A DNA stretch of 64,000 nucleotides from Neodontobutis hainanensis (Eukaryota > Chordata > Actinopteri > Gobiiformes > Odontobutidae): positions 62,001 to 126,000 of the forward strand of contig JALDNG010000380.1 of NCBI GenBank assembly GCA_024349245.1. The letters run 5' to 3'. A program made the position numbers and the translations under genes. Each line of letters begins with the position of its first letter. The stretch's first letter is position 1. Positions 25,848-39,436 of the stretch are shown piece after piece. The notes below the pieces were generated by a model that ran no database searches, was not told the DNA's origin, and saw only the letters and a list, made by a program, of their open reading frames with translations.

Positions 25848-26899
25848 CGCTGCGCCGTCCTTCCCTCAAAGTCACTTAAATGCTTCTGAATCTCATTTTC
25901 TCTACCCACGTCCCAGATCCAGGTATTTCCCTTTTACCTAAATATACCCTCGCCATGAGCATTTTTTTCACCTCCCTGTATTGATTCTCCTCTGGTATTG
26001 ATTTGTATCCAGTGTCTGTCAGTGTGCATGCCCACAGCTGTGCACAAGCCAGTGTGGGTTTGCATTACGGACGTTTGTTTCAGCTGGACTAAATGGATTT
26101 TGTGTGCTTTTGGGTCCTTTGCTTCTCCTCTCAAGCTCCAATGGTAAACCCTTCGAGAGCTTTTAAACTGACTCTTGTGCTCCTTATTTTAGAAAGACTC
26201 TGCCTTTGAATCAACGGGACTGTTTTAAATGTAAGCTTCACAAAACCCAGAAGATGAAATGCTTTGCACATAAAAAGGGCATATTATCTCACAGTTAAAT
26301 CCCATAACTCCCCCGCTTTTAATTAGAATATTTGTCATTTGAAACGCAAGCTGAATTTCTGCCTTCTGCCGACAGTTTACAAGGATATTAAATTATTCTA
26401 TCATAGCATAAGTAAAGAGAACAAACTGCAGCGCATATCCAGCAAATGATTAGGATTCAAGGGGTGTGGGATTTCTATTAGAGCTGCTTCAGTATCACTG
26501 CTTTTACCACTTGTGTTGTCGGAGATAACATTTTAAGAGTGGGACAAAAAGTAATTGACCTTTTTCTAAATTGAAATTTGGTGACAATTCTTCAAAACCA
26601 GAAGTCTTTTTTTGGGGGTTATATACAGTTAGGCTGTTATATGTTATTAGAGATAAATCTGAACTACTAAAGGTCTCCATCTTGGTGTGTTGCTCTACAG
26701 TCACTTTGGACTCTGCTTCAAACCACATCCACAGGTATAACCCAACCCAGAGTTCAATCTGAATTGCTGCTGGGATTTATGATTGGGGGCTTAAATTGCA
26801 AGTGACTGTGGTGGCCAGTTCAACTGTTTTTGAGGTTTTGTGCATTAGAATATCAAGGGGTTAACAGAACATGACTTGAATGCTATTGCCCCATTGCTG
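25848..26899. other. intron sequence, nothing specific
   Basis: Moderately complex at 25850-26500 with no repeat or motif cluster I can support, then A+T-rich. Confidence 0.35.
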
Positions 26900-27430
26900 C
26901 AAATGGAGCCTGTCCTTGTGCATTAGCGAGCAGCCAACCGCTGATGGATTAAAGAAGACATGGGTGGGGAATGGGAAAAATTTGCCCCCTCGCTGCTTGG
27001 CTAGTTGGGGATATTGAGGCAGATTTTTTTTTTTTTCTTTCCCTGCTCTGCTTTCATTCCACAATCCTCATCACAATCTTGTCTGAGAGGCGATCGATGC
27101 CAGGGCAATATAGCTCTGGTATATGCTGCTGCCAATGGAGCGTGATTTATGTCGGCTGCACTGTGAGAGCTTGTACTTGTGCCAGATTTCCTCAAAGGGC
27201 CACATAGATTAGGGAAATCAATCTGAAATGTAGATTGTTTTGCACCCACGTAATCTTTTAAGTTTAGCGATCAATTTTCCAAAGGCTTTATATTTAATGG
27301 CTCCACACTGGGTTTTATTGCTTAGTTTTTGCGGTTTATTCTCTCGGTAATGGCCGGTTTGGCGTCCCGGCGCAGTCAGCAGAGTTGGGAACATCAGGAA
27401 AGACATGTGGTGATAATTTGGTTTCACTTT
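26900..27430. other. G+C-balanced block, enhancer candidate
   Basis: Repeat-free apart from a T-run at 27025-27037. Sequence on both sides is dense and complex, with a SOX-like ATTGTTT near 27233 and TAATCTTTTAAG near 27251. Likely one or two regulatory elements. Confidence 0.35.
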
Positions 27431-28200
27431 TATGTAATAGAGTTTAAGTTATTGCTATTTCTTCGCTCAATCATCAGACAGTAAACAAACTTTCCTAAAT
27501 GTGGCATGTTTTATTGGTGTTGTTTTTGTTACATGTGGCAACTGTTAATTTTAGACTGTTTTGTAACTCTGTCAAGACTGGATTAAAATGTTGAAAAATG
27601 TCAATAGAGTGTGCATAAATTATAATGTGGCTCAGCAGGCTTTTGACAAACGACTGCAAAGTGGAAAAACAGTACCAAAGCTCTGAATGGAACAGCAATT
27701 GCCGTTTGATTACAGGTGGCCTGGGCTCATTCATCCTGTTCATTTAAAAACACAACAAATGTAGAAAAGAAGTCAACTGCTGTGTGTAATTATAACCTGT
27801 TGGTCAGCATTGAGAGGCTTATTATGACATTTTTTGGTACAAGCTGCATGATAAATAGTCAAAAGTAGACCTACTCTCAGTTGCCAAACACGTTTTTACT
27901 TAAAACTTTAACAAGTTGTCTCTATGTATTTGTACAATGGGCCTCAATGCACATACTCTTGTATACTCAAGGGCAGCGTAGGTCATCAAAAAGATGCACA
28001 TCAAGTGGGGCAAAACATAAGTCTTATATACTGTACATTCTATGCGTCTATTTGAAATGTTATTATCCCTCACTGGGGATTACCAGAAACATATAAACAA
28101 CACTTATTTGTGAAAGTGTAGTCACATATAACCAACATAAAAATATATTATATGATGTCTAACCATCCTAGAGAACACTTTATGTTCTGCTCCTAGGCCT
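27431..28200. other. A+T-rich intron sequence
   Basis: No supported feature. Confidence 0.4.
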
Positions 28201-28560
28201 CGAAGTCAGAAACACACTGACTCTAAAATCTATAGTGCTCCGTTAAATAATCCATTGAAAGTTAATTTAGAACGACTGTAATTTCCAGAATGTAATTATC
28301 ACACGCAGACCTCATGCACCATTATGTAGAGCTGTGAAGAACCGCACAAGTGTCTGTAATTTTACAATTGAATTGTCCTAATTGCAGATCTATGTATCAT
28401 TGTCTCTTCAGACAGGTTTTCATTATGACCCCTCTGAAATGAGATTAGTGCCTTTGCAACAATGGAGACAAATTGGAGTTTCCTTTTGGGTAATTACATT
28501 ATTCTAATCTGTCAGTACCTAACTCCATCTATTATTGGATTAAACATAAGAGGCTGTAAT
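28201..28560. promoter_or_regulatory. candidate neural enhancer block
   Basis: Repeat-free with unusually many AATTA/TAATT cores between 28260 and 28500. It includes a perfect SOX site AACAATGG (28458-28465), a palindromic homeodomain site GTAATTAC (28490-28497) and a MEIS-like CTGTCAG (28509-28515), all inside 58 bp. Long paired AATTG words near 28360-28385 add to the pattern. Confidence 0.4.
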
Positions 28561-29143
28561 TATATCATACACCCAAAAATACGTGTCAACGGAGTGATTG
28601 ATGATGCTTTTAGCTAAAGTTGTCTCATGTTGTCCTTATGCAATATAAAAGGGCTCCTCCATTAGAATAGGATCTGGCAGATGTATATGAATGTGTCTGT
28701 TTTGACATGCATCATTGAGTCATGTGGCAGCTTTATGCAGAAATTAGGTTGAACAAATGTATTATTCAAACATTCCTTTAAGTCATGCCCCAGATCAGCC
28801 TTAACTTGTATTGACAGGCTCTGGGCTACTACAGGGATGAACAACTGCTGAAGATACAGCATCAGTCATCACTCCCACACATCCAGTACTACAGCCACAA
28901 AGACCATTAATTACATACATATGTACATTAGAGGAAAAATATAAATCAGAATAGTCTAGTATTGATTTCTCATTAATAATTTCAGTGACAAGAGGATTCA
29001 AGCCATCACATGACAGCGTGCCACCTATGAACTATTATGGAACATACATATACAGTATTTAGATGACAGACACATACTTATTAGATTTTAGCCAAGGACA
29101 TAGTTTTAATCCAACCAACAATAATAAATAAGAAGCCACTTGT
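28561..29143. other. intron sequence, nothing specific
   Basis: Mixed sequence with no recognised feature. Confidence 0.35.
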
Positions 29144-29203
29144 GCTAATCCTAAGCCAGGGAAATGGAGAGGGTTGTGTCAGGAAGGGACTAGTGTAAAA
29201 ACC
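29144..29203 (+). mobile_element. SINE family A fragment
   Basis: AAGCCAGGGAAATGGAGAGG then GTTGTGTCAGGAAGGG and GTGTAAAAACC match the central body of the elements at 48262 and 53803. Head and 3' end are missing. Confidence 0.65.
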
Positions 29204-29999
29204 TAGCAGATCACAAAATACCTGCTTCCATTTGATTGGATTAGATTTATTTTGAGGTACTGGTATTTTCTGTACTTCCTCATTAATGTAGGACATTAGT
29301 GTGGTGCTATGAATATATGAAGCTTTGCTAATGCAGAGTATAGAAGCAGACTTCCCTAACAATTGTACTCCCTCAGAGCTTACACCATTCAGTCCAAGTG
29401 TGTGCGTGAGGCTTGAAACATTGAAAAAAGAAGTTCTAATGAAATACACAGGTGTTGGCAGGATGCAGGAAGGATAACAGTTGTGTGTCGAGAGATATTT
29501 TAGACTTCCATCCTTACACCATCCTGCCTATAGGCCCTTACTCAGCTTTAGGGCAGGATGTGGCACATCTCAGGTCTTTGTCTTTATCCATCAACTTCTG
29601 ATTTAACTCCCGTCTGTGTCTACGTATAGTTCAGGGGACACTTTTCACCATTAACCCGCTGCCTGACAAGACATTTCCTGTTTGTTTGCCAGAGCGTAAA
29701 GCCAGATAAATGACATCACCTTTCCTGACCGCTTCTATTCAGCACGTGCACAACATCATTTTCTAGACAAAAAGCACAGGAAAAAGAATCAAATGAGCTC
29801 TTTGAAAGGTATTAAATTCTATAATAGATCGCCTTCCCAGCACAGAGGTGGTATGTTGTAGGGGATGCACAAATAAATCAATACAACAAAGTAGGCTGAG
29901 CAGAGAAGAGAGACAGAGGCCTGAAATATTAACCAAGTGCCATCAGAACACAAGCCACAGCCGATGAAACAGAGAATCCATTATGTGCAAGGCTGGAGT
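29204..29999. other. intron sequence, partly balanced
   Basis: 29500-29860 is repeat-free and moderately complex, with CAGCACGTGCAC (E-box CACGTG) near 29742. No exon-like signal. Confidence 0.3.
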
Positions 30000-30340
30000 T
30001 GTCTGTGGAATTGGATTCAGGAACAAGACGGAGGGGGCATAATGCGCGTTCACCGCTTTTATTGAGAACTCATTGCGCGGCAAAATTGAGAAGCCATTGG
30101 TATCGATCAGTGCGAGCGGAGAACGCAGACTTTAGAAAGGAGGGCCGGGTTGGCTAAGTTATTTTTCTTCATTTCCCCGTGGGCTTGGCTCAGTGGAAAC
30201 ATATCCGAACACACAGTTCAGTTTGTGCCGCTCAAATTTATAATCGCTGCCTCCAAATTCCTCAAGGCACTGTGAACTTTTTACTCGGCCGATGCTGCCT
30301 TTCCATTATTACACTTGACAATCTTTTTAATCTTTTCTCT
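30000..30340. other. G+C-balanced block, enhancer candidate
   Basis: Dense, repeat-free sequence with GGTATCGATCAG near 30100 and several isolated CG dinucleotides. It contrasts with A+T-rich flanks. Confidence 0.35.
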
Positions 30341-31489
30341 AGCCACATTTCTTATTAGTGTTTCAAAGAAAGAAAGTTTCAGCTTTTCATTCATTAAATT
30401 AAAGTTCATAAGAAATGATACTCAACTTTGACCCTGATACTCAAACGTATTCCTTTAAAGAGCGATTACAAGATGCACTGACTAGGAGAGTGCACTAACT
30501 AAGTTTTCTGTGATTTGCATATTGTCTAATCTTTATTGTGATTTCTCTTGTGCCTCATGTTTTGATAATGTGTACTTATAATAAGATCTCATTCAAAACC
30601 AAAGTCACTGGTCTTGAATCACTGTCCTCACTGTCCACGGCTCCAGCCCTGATGTATTATAAGACTCCCACTGCTGTGCCTAATTTAACGTGTGGTTCAA
30701 CAACTCTGTCCTCGTCCTTCATATAATCCAGACCGGGACACCTCTGGGTAGGACAGAGTTGCACACACCGCCTACAACTGCTGTAGATGGATTGAGGGAA
30801 GCTGTTTGGCTCATGCAGACAGAGCAAATATTCAGAGGGGTATAGGCTAAGTCAGAACACTCTGAAGCTCCCCTTCCTGAGCCCATTCTCTTAATGATGC
30901 TATTGATGCTTTGGTGAGGAAGGCTGTAACTTGGCTGTAATAGATTCTGGTCTAATAATTCTTTATCCGTTTCTATCAACTTAAGTGGAACTAAAAAGGT
31001 TGATTGGAGTTGTTATAATATTTTGCTGATATAGCTAATATAGTGATAATATTCTTTACAGACACTGATAAATGTAAAGTCCACTTGAATGTGTTTCTTT
31101 AACAGTAACCAAGTACTATTAACGACATTATGCTGTGTTCATGTGCTCCGTAAAACCCAGTTTTATTAGTTTTCATCCACATCCACACTCAATTACTGAT
31201 TTAAACGACACATTACTGGACAAATGGACAAGGTGCTGTATATATTGGTCACACAGAATGAATTTTTGCAGAACATTTAAAGTCAGAACTGAACAGCTCA
31301 GTAACAACCAAAGAATGTTACTCACTAGCTGCTCAGTTGGGCACCGCTTTTGAAAATAATTTTTACTTGAGCGTCACCACTCAAATCTTAATATTATTTA
31401 ACATACATAATTAATATATATAAACTAGTCAAGTTAAATCCCTTTTTTTCAATTCATAATCTCGCCTAGATCCCTAAAGTCACTAGAGT
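30341..31489. other. A+T-rich intron sequence
   Basis: No supported feature; open frames at 30538-30979 are unrelated to known proteins. Confidence 0.4.
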
Positions 31490-31645
31490 CATGTGTAACA
31501 TTGTGTTGTATAGAGTTAAACAAAAGTTGCACAGTTCATAATTCATAATAACTAATTACTTTAAAGTGGTAATGTGGCAATATATTTTAGCTAGTAGCAT
31601 CATGTATCTTTAAAGTGCAAAAATATTATTTTTGTATTGATTTAT
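31490..31645. repeat. dispersed repeat family F, copy 1
   Basis: GTGTAACATTGTGTTGTATA, then GAGTTAAACAA, GCACAGTT, TTCATAATAACtaATTAC and ACTTTAAA occur in the same order at 33058. A downstream part may extend to about 31987, where CATCTAGTGGC and CTGCTTTAAA lie. Non-coding, family not named. Confidence 0.6.
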
Positions 31646-31946
31646 TGGACACATAATTGGTAGAATCTTAACTATTTTGCCGACAGAGTACCCTCAGCTG
31701 GATAGTAAACTCTTTTATAAATGATATATAATTTAATACTGCCGGGACGAGCAGACATACTAAGTGACAAGTGACACACTAAGCAGCAAGCAAACATAAT
31801 ATGCTGATACACAGGACCCTAGAAGAGTTTTATTTATACAAAATGCGCTAAAATAAGCCTATGATTTTAGAAGACATGTTTTTTCTTCCAAACTTGCCGG
31901 TTTTGGATAGTTTCCTCTCCAACGCAGACAGTCTGTAGAGGGATCT

Positions 31947-31960
31947 GTGCCATCTAGTGG
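31947..31960 (-). promoter_or_regulatory. CTCF-like core motif, - orientation
   Basis: The - strand reads CCACTAGATGGCAC, an exact match to CCASYAGRKGGCRS. It lies at the edge of a dispersed repeat and faces the promoter-proximal + site at 372. Binding is inferred. Confidence 0.4.
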
Positions 31961-32048
31961 CTAATAGTTATGCAATGCTGCTTTAAATTAGTTCAGAAAT
32001 TCAGTCTATACATTTATCTTGGAAACGTCTTGCGTTGCTTTACTCAAC

Positions 32049-32190
32049 ACTGTTCCCTGAAAAAGCGGGAATGAGATGCTGCGTAGAAATACGCTATGGA
32101 GAACCTTTTTGTGTGACCGGCTGTGAAGCATGTGTGTCGAACACCGCAAGAATTGGCTTAAATAACCTCTGTTGGTGACCCATCTTGAAC
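32049..32190 (+). repeat. probable dispersed teleost repeat fragment
   Basis: CTGTTCCCTGAAAAAGCGGG, GAATGAGATGCTGCG, ACGCTATGGAGAAC, GTGTGACCGGCTGTGAAGCA and GTGTCGAAC occur in the order of a fish dispersed sequence I recognise but cannot name. Degenerate. Confidence 0.45.
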
Positions 32191-33057
32191 ACCCACACCT
32201 GTGTGTGAGTACACCTGGAGCTTATAAACATCTTTATGTTAACTTTGTCTGAAAGGACGTCTGGACACAAACACAGTGCGGTATTGGAGCATGAACGCGT
32301 GTCTCCTCACCGAGACCCAATTGACTCAATGAAGTAGGATGCTAAAGGGCCCCTTCAGCATCAGTAGAAAAGGACAGTAATGACCAAATGTTGGCATATT
32401 ATGCATTGGTTATAGTAACACTTCCATAATTACAGCTGACTTTGATGTGTTGATCTTCCTTTAGAAAACTACTGCACCCTTAGGAAACTGTTAACACTGT
32501 ATAAATATCAATTACTCCTCATTTAAAAGCCATTTTAAACTTCCCAAATGGCAAACATCTTAAAACAACCATCAAACTGATGTGCTTTTTCAATCTTCTG
32601 TTCCATTTCCGCTCCAGTGCCACATCCACAGGCTGTTGTATTATATTCTTCTGCTCTTCTTGTCCCCCACACCTCTACACCTCTCTGTCTGTCACTATCC
32701 ACCGTTCCAAGCCCTGGGCCTGATAATGACTTTGGAAATCCCCCAGCCACAGGTAGTGCCGACGCAGCTCTTCGGAGAGCCCCTGAGTGCTGTGCCGGCT
32801 CTTGTAAAGTGAGATTGCTGGGAAAGATGGTGGGCGAAGGGGTGGAGAGTCGAAGATGAGATGGCACTGGCCTCCATCGCATGAGGCTGATTGTAGGCGA
32901 GAGCTGCTGCTGAGGTCAGGGAGACTGTTCATCCCATGGATTTATACCAATATGATGCTTCTATAGAACAGGAGTCGTGACTGTACATGGAATTCTGCAC
33001 AAGATAAAGATCAAGATAAAGATTTTCCAATGTTACATGCACATTCTTCCAATGTCC
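32191..33057. other. intron sequence with a balanced patch
   Basis: 32580-32940 is G+C-balanced and open in several frames on both strands without similarity to known proteins. At 33000-33024 an AAGATAAAGATC word is repeated in tandem, giving two GATA cores. Confidence 0.3.
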
Positions 33058-33200
33058 AGTATGTAACATTTAGTTGTATAGAGTTAAACAACATGATGCA
33101 CAGTTGTCAAAACGGATTCATAATAACATAATTACATAAATACTTTAAATGATGTCAGAATTCAGTATTTGCATTTGTTTATATTGGAAACGTACTGCTC
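33058..33200. repeat. dispersed repeat family F, copy 2
   Basis: Starts AGTATGTAACATTTAGTTGT, then TATAGAGTTAAACAAC and ATTCATAATAACATAATTAC, matching the copy at 31490. Same orientation, about 1.57 kb downstream. Confidence 0.6.
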
Positions 33201-36110
33201 CTCAGAAGTCAGAAAAAGTCCCGTGACTTCCTGTTCCTTGCCTTGAGTTAATGTAACCATATGTAAGCCTCTTGGCCATTTAGGACATTTAGGACAAATG
33301 AATGTGCCCCCATTGACTCCACTACTAGATACGTAATTGTTTGAGTTTGTAGGGATTTCGGTTGAACTTGCCTTAAAAAAATACATTTTAAAAATCCATC
33401 CTGCAGGAAGTGTTATTACATTGTGTTACTAGATTGAATTCTTGAGAGTGCATAAAATGTTTTTCAGATTCTGCTCAAAAACTGCACAAACTTACCCAGT
33501 CAGCTCTGAAACAACCCTTGACAAATACTGTATTGATCCCTATAGACAGAGTGTATTTGTATGTGGCTCTTCAATATTGTATCGGAAGACAGTAGCTCTT
33601 TATTTAGACCAAACCTGAGAGGCTTTTTATCCGCCAGTGAGTCTTGAAAATCCATGGCCCAATTGCTGATTTACCATTGTTTTTTCCTTGCACCACTTTG
33701 AACCACTGGCGACCTGGAACAGCTCATGGGAGGTGGAGTTTTGGAGGATTCTTTGACCCAAACCAGCACAACGTGGCCTGTTTTTACCCCGTTCATTAGC
33801 TACAAGAACCATAAACCGTTATATTTGCTACAATATATTTATAAGACATAAGTTTCTGACAATTTCTCTGCCAGTATTTATAAAGATTGCTGAGTATCTA
33901 AAGAGAAACATTAAAAAACAAAGCCTAAACCATTTAAAAAATAATCTATTCCTTGCCCTGTGTGCACTGTTTGCTAACCTATACTTAGCTGAAATAGTCT
34001 AAGGGTTATTTTTCTGGGCATTTGGAGATATGATCATGAAGCCATGAACGTTTAAATTAGGTTTGTGGTCAGTGCTTAAACCCACAGGCTACAAGGGTGC
34101 ATTAGTAAATATGCATATCAGAAAAAACATTGTAATCATAGGCAGTCTAAAGAAACAATTGGAATTGGTTATGTTAGATGATTTTATTTTGACATTTTGG
34201 CAACGGAAGTTAAGCAAAGCGCAATACATTTTCAATAGACAAAAAGGACATTACCCACCACACATTCAGCACAAGATTGTCTGTCTGTGGTCAGCGAGTA
34301 GGTTGAGAACATCTTTCTACTTTAAACATGAGTGTTTAGTCTGTATAGGAACAAACAATTCAATCAAATGTGTAGTTTTTTGTGGTAACTTCAGCACTTA
34401 CAAGGGTCATAAATTAAAATGACTGAATGTCAAACAAAGATGATCTATAGTGGGAGCGGAGACTGTGAAAGCTATCAATCATTAATAATAACATAGTGGA
34501 GTAAAAAGTGTCCTAATGGTGCCAATACAAGCTTCTGTCCTGTAGACGCAGATCTTCCAGAGTATACACTCAAAGCCACATTCAGCCCCCAGAAACAGTT
34601 TGATGGAAATTTAAAGGTTACCGACAGTCTTACAATGTGTAATTTCTGCTTTATCGTGGTCTCACATCAAATATGTACATTCAGCTTCTCCTCCTACTTA
34701 TTTAAACACTGTGGTTCTAGGTTTGGAAGAGCTTCAATGCCAGAATTTCTGCTGGACAAGAGTTGAATGGGAGATTACAGACAAAGCTGAAGCATTGTGT
34801 TTACAAGGAGTGGGCAATTTGGTTATGATTCAGTACAAATTTTATTCTGGTAAATTGGTCTTTTCTGTTGTGTTTTCTCCACTGGTTCATATTTAACACG
34901 GGTGAGAAATTTAATCATGTACCAACAATAGCAACAAATACCTCCCTTCAATCACCTCCTGCATATGTGTGGTGCTCCGCTGATGATTTACCACAGGATC
35001 AGAGCTGGGTGTGAGGAAGAGGGCTGCGTGCTCAGAATACAGCACAGGGATCACTGCTGAAACACACATGTAGCAGCTCAGTGATCAAGCTGGAAATTCA
35101 ATTGTTCTCTAAAGAAGAGTGCATGAATTTATAGGGGATACTTTTAAGGTTTGTTTAATAATAACATTGACAATTTTAGATATCTAACTTAAAAAATAGA
35201 TATGGGATATGCCATGTTTTATTTTGTTTTGTTCAGACTATGTAATGCTAATGGGTTTCCTCATTGGGCAAGAAGTAGGTTGGTGTGCTGGTCCTGTCAA
35301 TGGGGTTATTTTTAGAGCCGTTTCCATTGTTGCAGTTCCCATTGTGAAGCATCCCAAATAAAGATACCAAACCACTTTAATAACTCGTTTGGCTTTGATT
35401 CTCACTGTGTTTTGGAGTTTTAAAATTGCAGTCTTTTTTAATTGGAGCATAGATAATCCTCACTCAGTCCATAATGAGAATTGAAAGGGAAAAAAAACAC
35501 AACAGTGCAATAAAAAACTCAACCGAAACCTGCATTTATTAACAATCGCTGTTTCTGATTTTGGATTTTTGCCTTAACAGCTCCTGCTTTGTCAATTTAA
35601 AACATTTAATTGACTTTCTACAATGCACTAAACATAAGCAGAATTTGAGTCTCTATATTGTGAAAAATTGTTGCAGCTCTCTTCATTTTAAAGTTTAGAA
35701 AGCCATAAATAAACCAGAACCAATCTTTTTTTTAACAGTACATTGCAACAGCATATGCTATATTTCTAACCTCTTGCACTGCTTTGCACAAGGATGCACT
35801 CTTATCTGTACTCTAGTTCTCTTCAAATATGATAATCCTGCTCCTATCCTGCACAACAGTGGAAATACAAGGCTCTTAATGGGTACCAATGTGCCATACT
35901 AACAAAAGATACTGCTTGGTAGAAATGTGGCTATAAATACTGTACATTTGATTTGGGAGTTAGAGTTGGGGGAATAGCATTAATTTGAAGAGGGGACATA
36001 TTATTGGGAAAGTTGCTTTGGCTTAACAAAAAAACTCTCAAAAAACACACAAATCCTAAAAAGGAGGGTAACAGATGATAAAAATTTACATATTGCCCTT
36101 TAAAGCTTTA
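33201..36110. other. A+T-rich intron sequence
   Basis: No repeat family, exon-like signal or dense motif cluster recognised over this stretch; only short A/T runs. Confidence 0.4.
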
Positions 36111-36480
36111 GAATTTATGCACTTGTGCTTTATTAAGAGCGACGCGGCACGCGCAGCATCTGAATGACAATGGTCCGGCCATGTGTTGGTCCATCTGGAC
36201 AGGACCCACAGACTGCATCCCATTTTGACTTCTTTAATAAGTTGATAGGCCTCATCTGACAACACGAGGTGTGCCCTTTGTACAACAAGGGCCAGTGCAA
36301 ACAGGGGTCAGCCTTCCCTCCCCCTCCTCACTTTGAACCACTCGTATTCTTCCCCGCTGTCTGGGCCCCTGTTATGACTGGACAGAGAGGGGCCTCCGGT
36401 TCATTCGTGTCAGGAAATGAATTGTAATTCTATTGGGCCCACACAGTTCCATCTCAACAAGTCCATTTGTGTCACATTGA
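36111..36480. other. G+C-balanced block, enhancer candidate
   Basis: Repeat-free. Isolated CG-containing words sit near its left edge (GAGCGACGCGGCACGCGCAG), followed by long complex sequence with TTCTTTAATAAGTTGATAGG. Sharp contrast with both flanks. Confidence 0.35.
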
Positions 36481-37500
36481 ATGTATATTTTCCCTAAATT
36501 AAGTGATATATCAGCCAGAGGGGTGAGATCATTTCAGCTGAGTGCTCCCAAATCATTTGTTCCAGAGATGGCTTGGTCAGGGACAGTTTCTAAAAGTGAT
36601 GAGAGTTTTGATGTAGGGTTGTATGTGGTCCTTGTAAATAGTATATTACCTGGAGTAGATTTCTCTGTGTGTGCATACAGTCTGGAGAACTGTCCAGGCT
36701 CAGAGAAGCAGCACTCTTAAACAAAAGTCACATTTAAAACCAAGATCTTTGCACAATTATTACACAAATGTATTGCTTAATATACTGTACATTACTTTAT
36801 CAGGGGGTACCATAATTTTGGGAACTGAAGGGCATTCAACAGCAATATTTTTAATTATTATAATGTACAACGTACCTTCATAAATTCCAAAATATCATAA
36901 ACTGTTGAAACACTGATCTGTGAAAACAGCCCACATCATTATAGCATTAAAAATCTGTCTGACTTAGCGGATTGTTAAGCGATATTTCAGGATTTTTGAA
37001 GTAGGGATGTAAGTGGTACTTTTGCAGGCCTGTAGAAGATACCAGGCTTGGGGAAGCAGTGTATGGTTGTAAATGAGTCATGGTGTCATTTTTTTTTTAT
37101 GAACCAATAAAGATGTCTAAAGAACTGCATACACCTATTTGAGACATAAATTTGTAGTAGCCACAATAATACCCTTTCTCTTGGAAAGATAATCTACTGT
37201 AAGAAGGGTCAACGTTAAATGGTTGTTTGTTTAGAAAAGACAAACCGCTCATAAACAGGGGTACGCTGTTGTTTCCAGACTTTTCCCTCTTAGACAGAAC
37301 TCTACTACAGGCAATGCAACAATAGACTACTTAAAAATCACTCCTTTATCCTAAAGTATTGAAGAATTGAATGTTAATATTGTCATAATGACAACCCAAA
37401 ATGTTTTTTTTTTAGCTCATTACAAAACCATATTCCGACACACAATTACCAGATGTTAATACTTACCCCATTTACAGCTCATGTTCATGGGGGTCTGAGA
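36481..37500. other. A+T-rich intron sequence
   Basis: Nothing supported beyond T-runs near 37090 and 37405. Confidence 0.4.
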
Positions 37501-37710
37501 GACGTGCTTAATAACCAGCACCAGTCTATTGGAGGAAGGGGGGGTTTGTGTTTGGGCCGTGAAGATGTGGTGAGATTAGATAAGAACTGTAATTTAACCA
37601 CATCTGTGAGGCCATAGATAAGTCTGCTCTAATGTGAATGCATTAGCATGACATCAAGAACCAAATGATCAAATGGTACATTTCATTAGGTTTAGATACA
37701 CTTTTCAGTC
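37501..37710. promoter_or_regulatory. small balanced block with paired GATA sites
   Basis: AGATAAG occurs at 37578-37584 and 37616-37622 on the same strand. A 9-bp inverted repeat, AGATGTGGT (37563-37571) and ACCACATCT (37597-37605), flanks the first. Candidate element. Confidence 0.35.
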
Positions 37711-38100
37711 TCACTAATAAGACGGGGAGATGGTCAGTCTCTGATGTATGTCTCTGCATGGTCTATGATAAATAAGCTACATTCAAACTACAACTTTTTG
37801 TAGTCTCTGGAACTTTAACCAAACTTATCATCGATGTCAAATCTAATGCTCAACTTAACATTCTCCAGTTACAATGTCCTAGATTTTGTAATGGTCTTTT
37901 TATAGCTTAAAGGTTTTAAATCCCAGATAGGTTGTTGCTGCTACAGTTAGCGGCTACTGTTAGCTGATAACATATTGTGACATTGCTAAATATTTGACAG
38001 ATTTTAATTGTAACTGCCAACAAGATATGTATAGTAGGCCTATATTTCTTCATTATAGCAGTGCATTTCTGCTTCTTATATGTAAAACTATTTCCATCTG
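37711..38100. other. A+T-rich intron sequence
   Basis: Nothing recognised. Confidence 0.4.
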
Positions 38101-38640
38101 CCCTTTAATGCGAGCAGACCAGGACCTCTGACATTTAAAACGAATGCTAAACGTAATTACCCGCTGCTGACTCCAATCTGCAGTTTCCTAGACAACTTTC
38201 CTTCCTTCACCAACTTGACGACTATGATTATTGGCTGACTGGGATGATCTCATCAATCGATTCTGGACCAAGCCAATCAATCATCTGTTCACCTGTTCCA
38301 GCCCAGTCCTTTCCTTCGCTTCGTATGACCTTTTGTGTCTGTCCAAACTACGCAATGCTTTCAAGGAATTTTATTCTCTTTACTATTCCTTATGCACTGC
38401 CTACATGCCTATTTACCTAACTCAATTACGCCACACACTCAGGTGGTCGTGAGTGAACAACAGGCAGGAAACTGTGTACATAAGCTGTCTATGTGTGGGC
38501 AAACAAACAAGACCGATTTATGGCCTTATAGCTGTGGAGATGGGATAATTACCAGGCGGCTGCCAGCAAATCTGATCCTGTCTGGAGTTTTATGTTGCAC
38601 TGTCTCCATTAAATAATCTAGAGTTTCATGATTGACTTGT
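38101..38640. promoter_or_regulatory. balanced block with two PBX-HOX-like sites
   Basis: The - strand has TGATTGATTG (seen as CAATCAATCA at 38274-38283), a full match to TGATNNATKR. A close variant, CGATTGATG, lies at 38251-38259. The block is repeat-free over about 500 bp. Paired PBX-HOX sites are typical of hindbrain enhancers, which would fit robo3 expression in hindbrain commissural neurons. Confidence 0.4.
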
Positions 38641-39154
38641 TTTCTGTGGAGCAGCGGCATCGCGGATGGAGCCAGCTGAGCCAGGATCGATTCTCATGTG
38701 AATACATTGCTTCTGATAGGCTCTAGTGTTACAGGGAGCCCGACTGAGGAAGCCAGTGGCAGTGTCCTTGGGGTGCAACATGCTAACAAGGCTGCTGAAA
38801 TAGGAAAAGAAGAGAAATTGGTGGACGTCAGAAAAACAAAGACTGGTTATGTGTTTGTGTGGGGAAGCTGGCCTAAGTGTCTAAACAGGAGGCAGACTCA
38901 GTAAGGACCATTAGCAGAACTTTTATTCAAAATATATCCACCAAATCTTAAGTCTTTTGTACAAAATAAACTGTTAGCTCTTCTTAAGAGAATAAATGAG
39001 AACAAAAATTAACTCAGCTTGTGTGGCTGTGTTGAATAAAAATTAAAACTCTACTAAACAAATACTTAATACAAACCCAGAATATTAATTTCTAAATGTT
39101 TAGACGTATATTGTCAATCATACAAGTCATGCAAAATGTACAAATTAATACACA
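38641..39154. other. intron sequence, nothing specific
   Basis: Mixed then A+T-rich sequence. Confidence 0.35.
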
Positions 39155-39366
39155 AATTTACATTTACATTTATTCATTTAGCTGACGCTTTTATCCAAAG
39201 CGACTTACATTGTTCTACAGTAATTACCAGTGTTACAGCCACTGGAGGCAAGGTGAGTTAAGTGTCTTGCCCAAGGACACAACGACAGTATGAACTGTGG
39301 GGAGAGTGGGAATCGAACCAACTACCTTCGGGTTGAGACTGCTCTACCCACTGAGCTACTGCCGCC
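39155..39366 (-). mobile_element. tRNA-derived SINE, family B, copy 2 (full length)
   Basis: The - strand starts GGCGGCAGTAGCTCAGTGGG, a good tRNA A box (39347-39358 on the + strand). It continues to a B box complementary to GGGAATCGAACC, then a body including the complement of AGCTGACGCTTTTATCC and a TTTACATTTAC-type tail. More complete than the copy at 10238. Confidence 0.9.
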
Positions 39367-39436
39367 AAATGAAATGATAAGTGAAAAATGTAATAATGGG
39401 ACAAAGTGAACGATTTTTGACAAATACAAGAACACT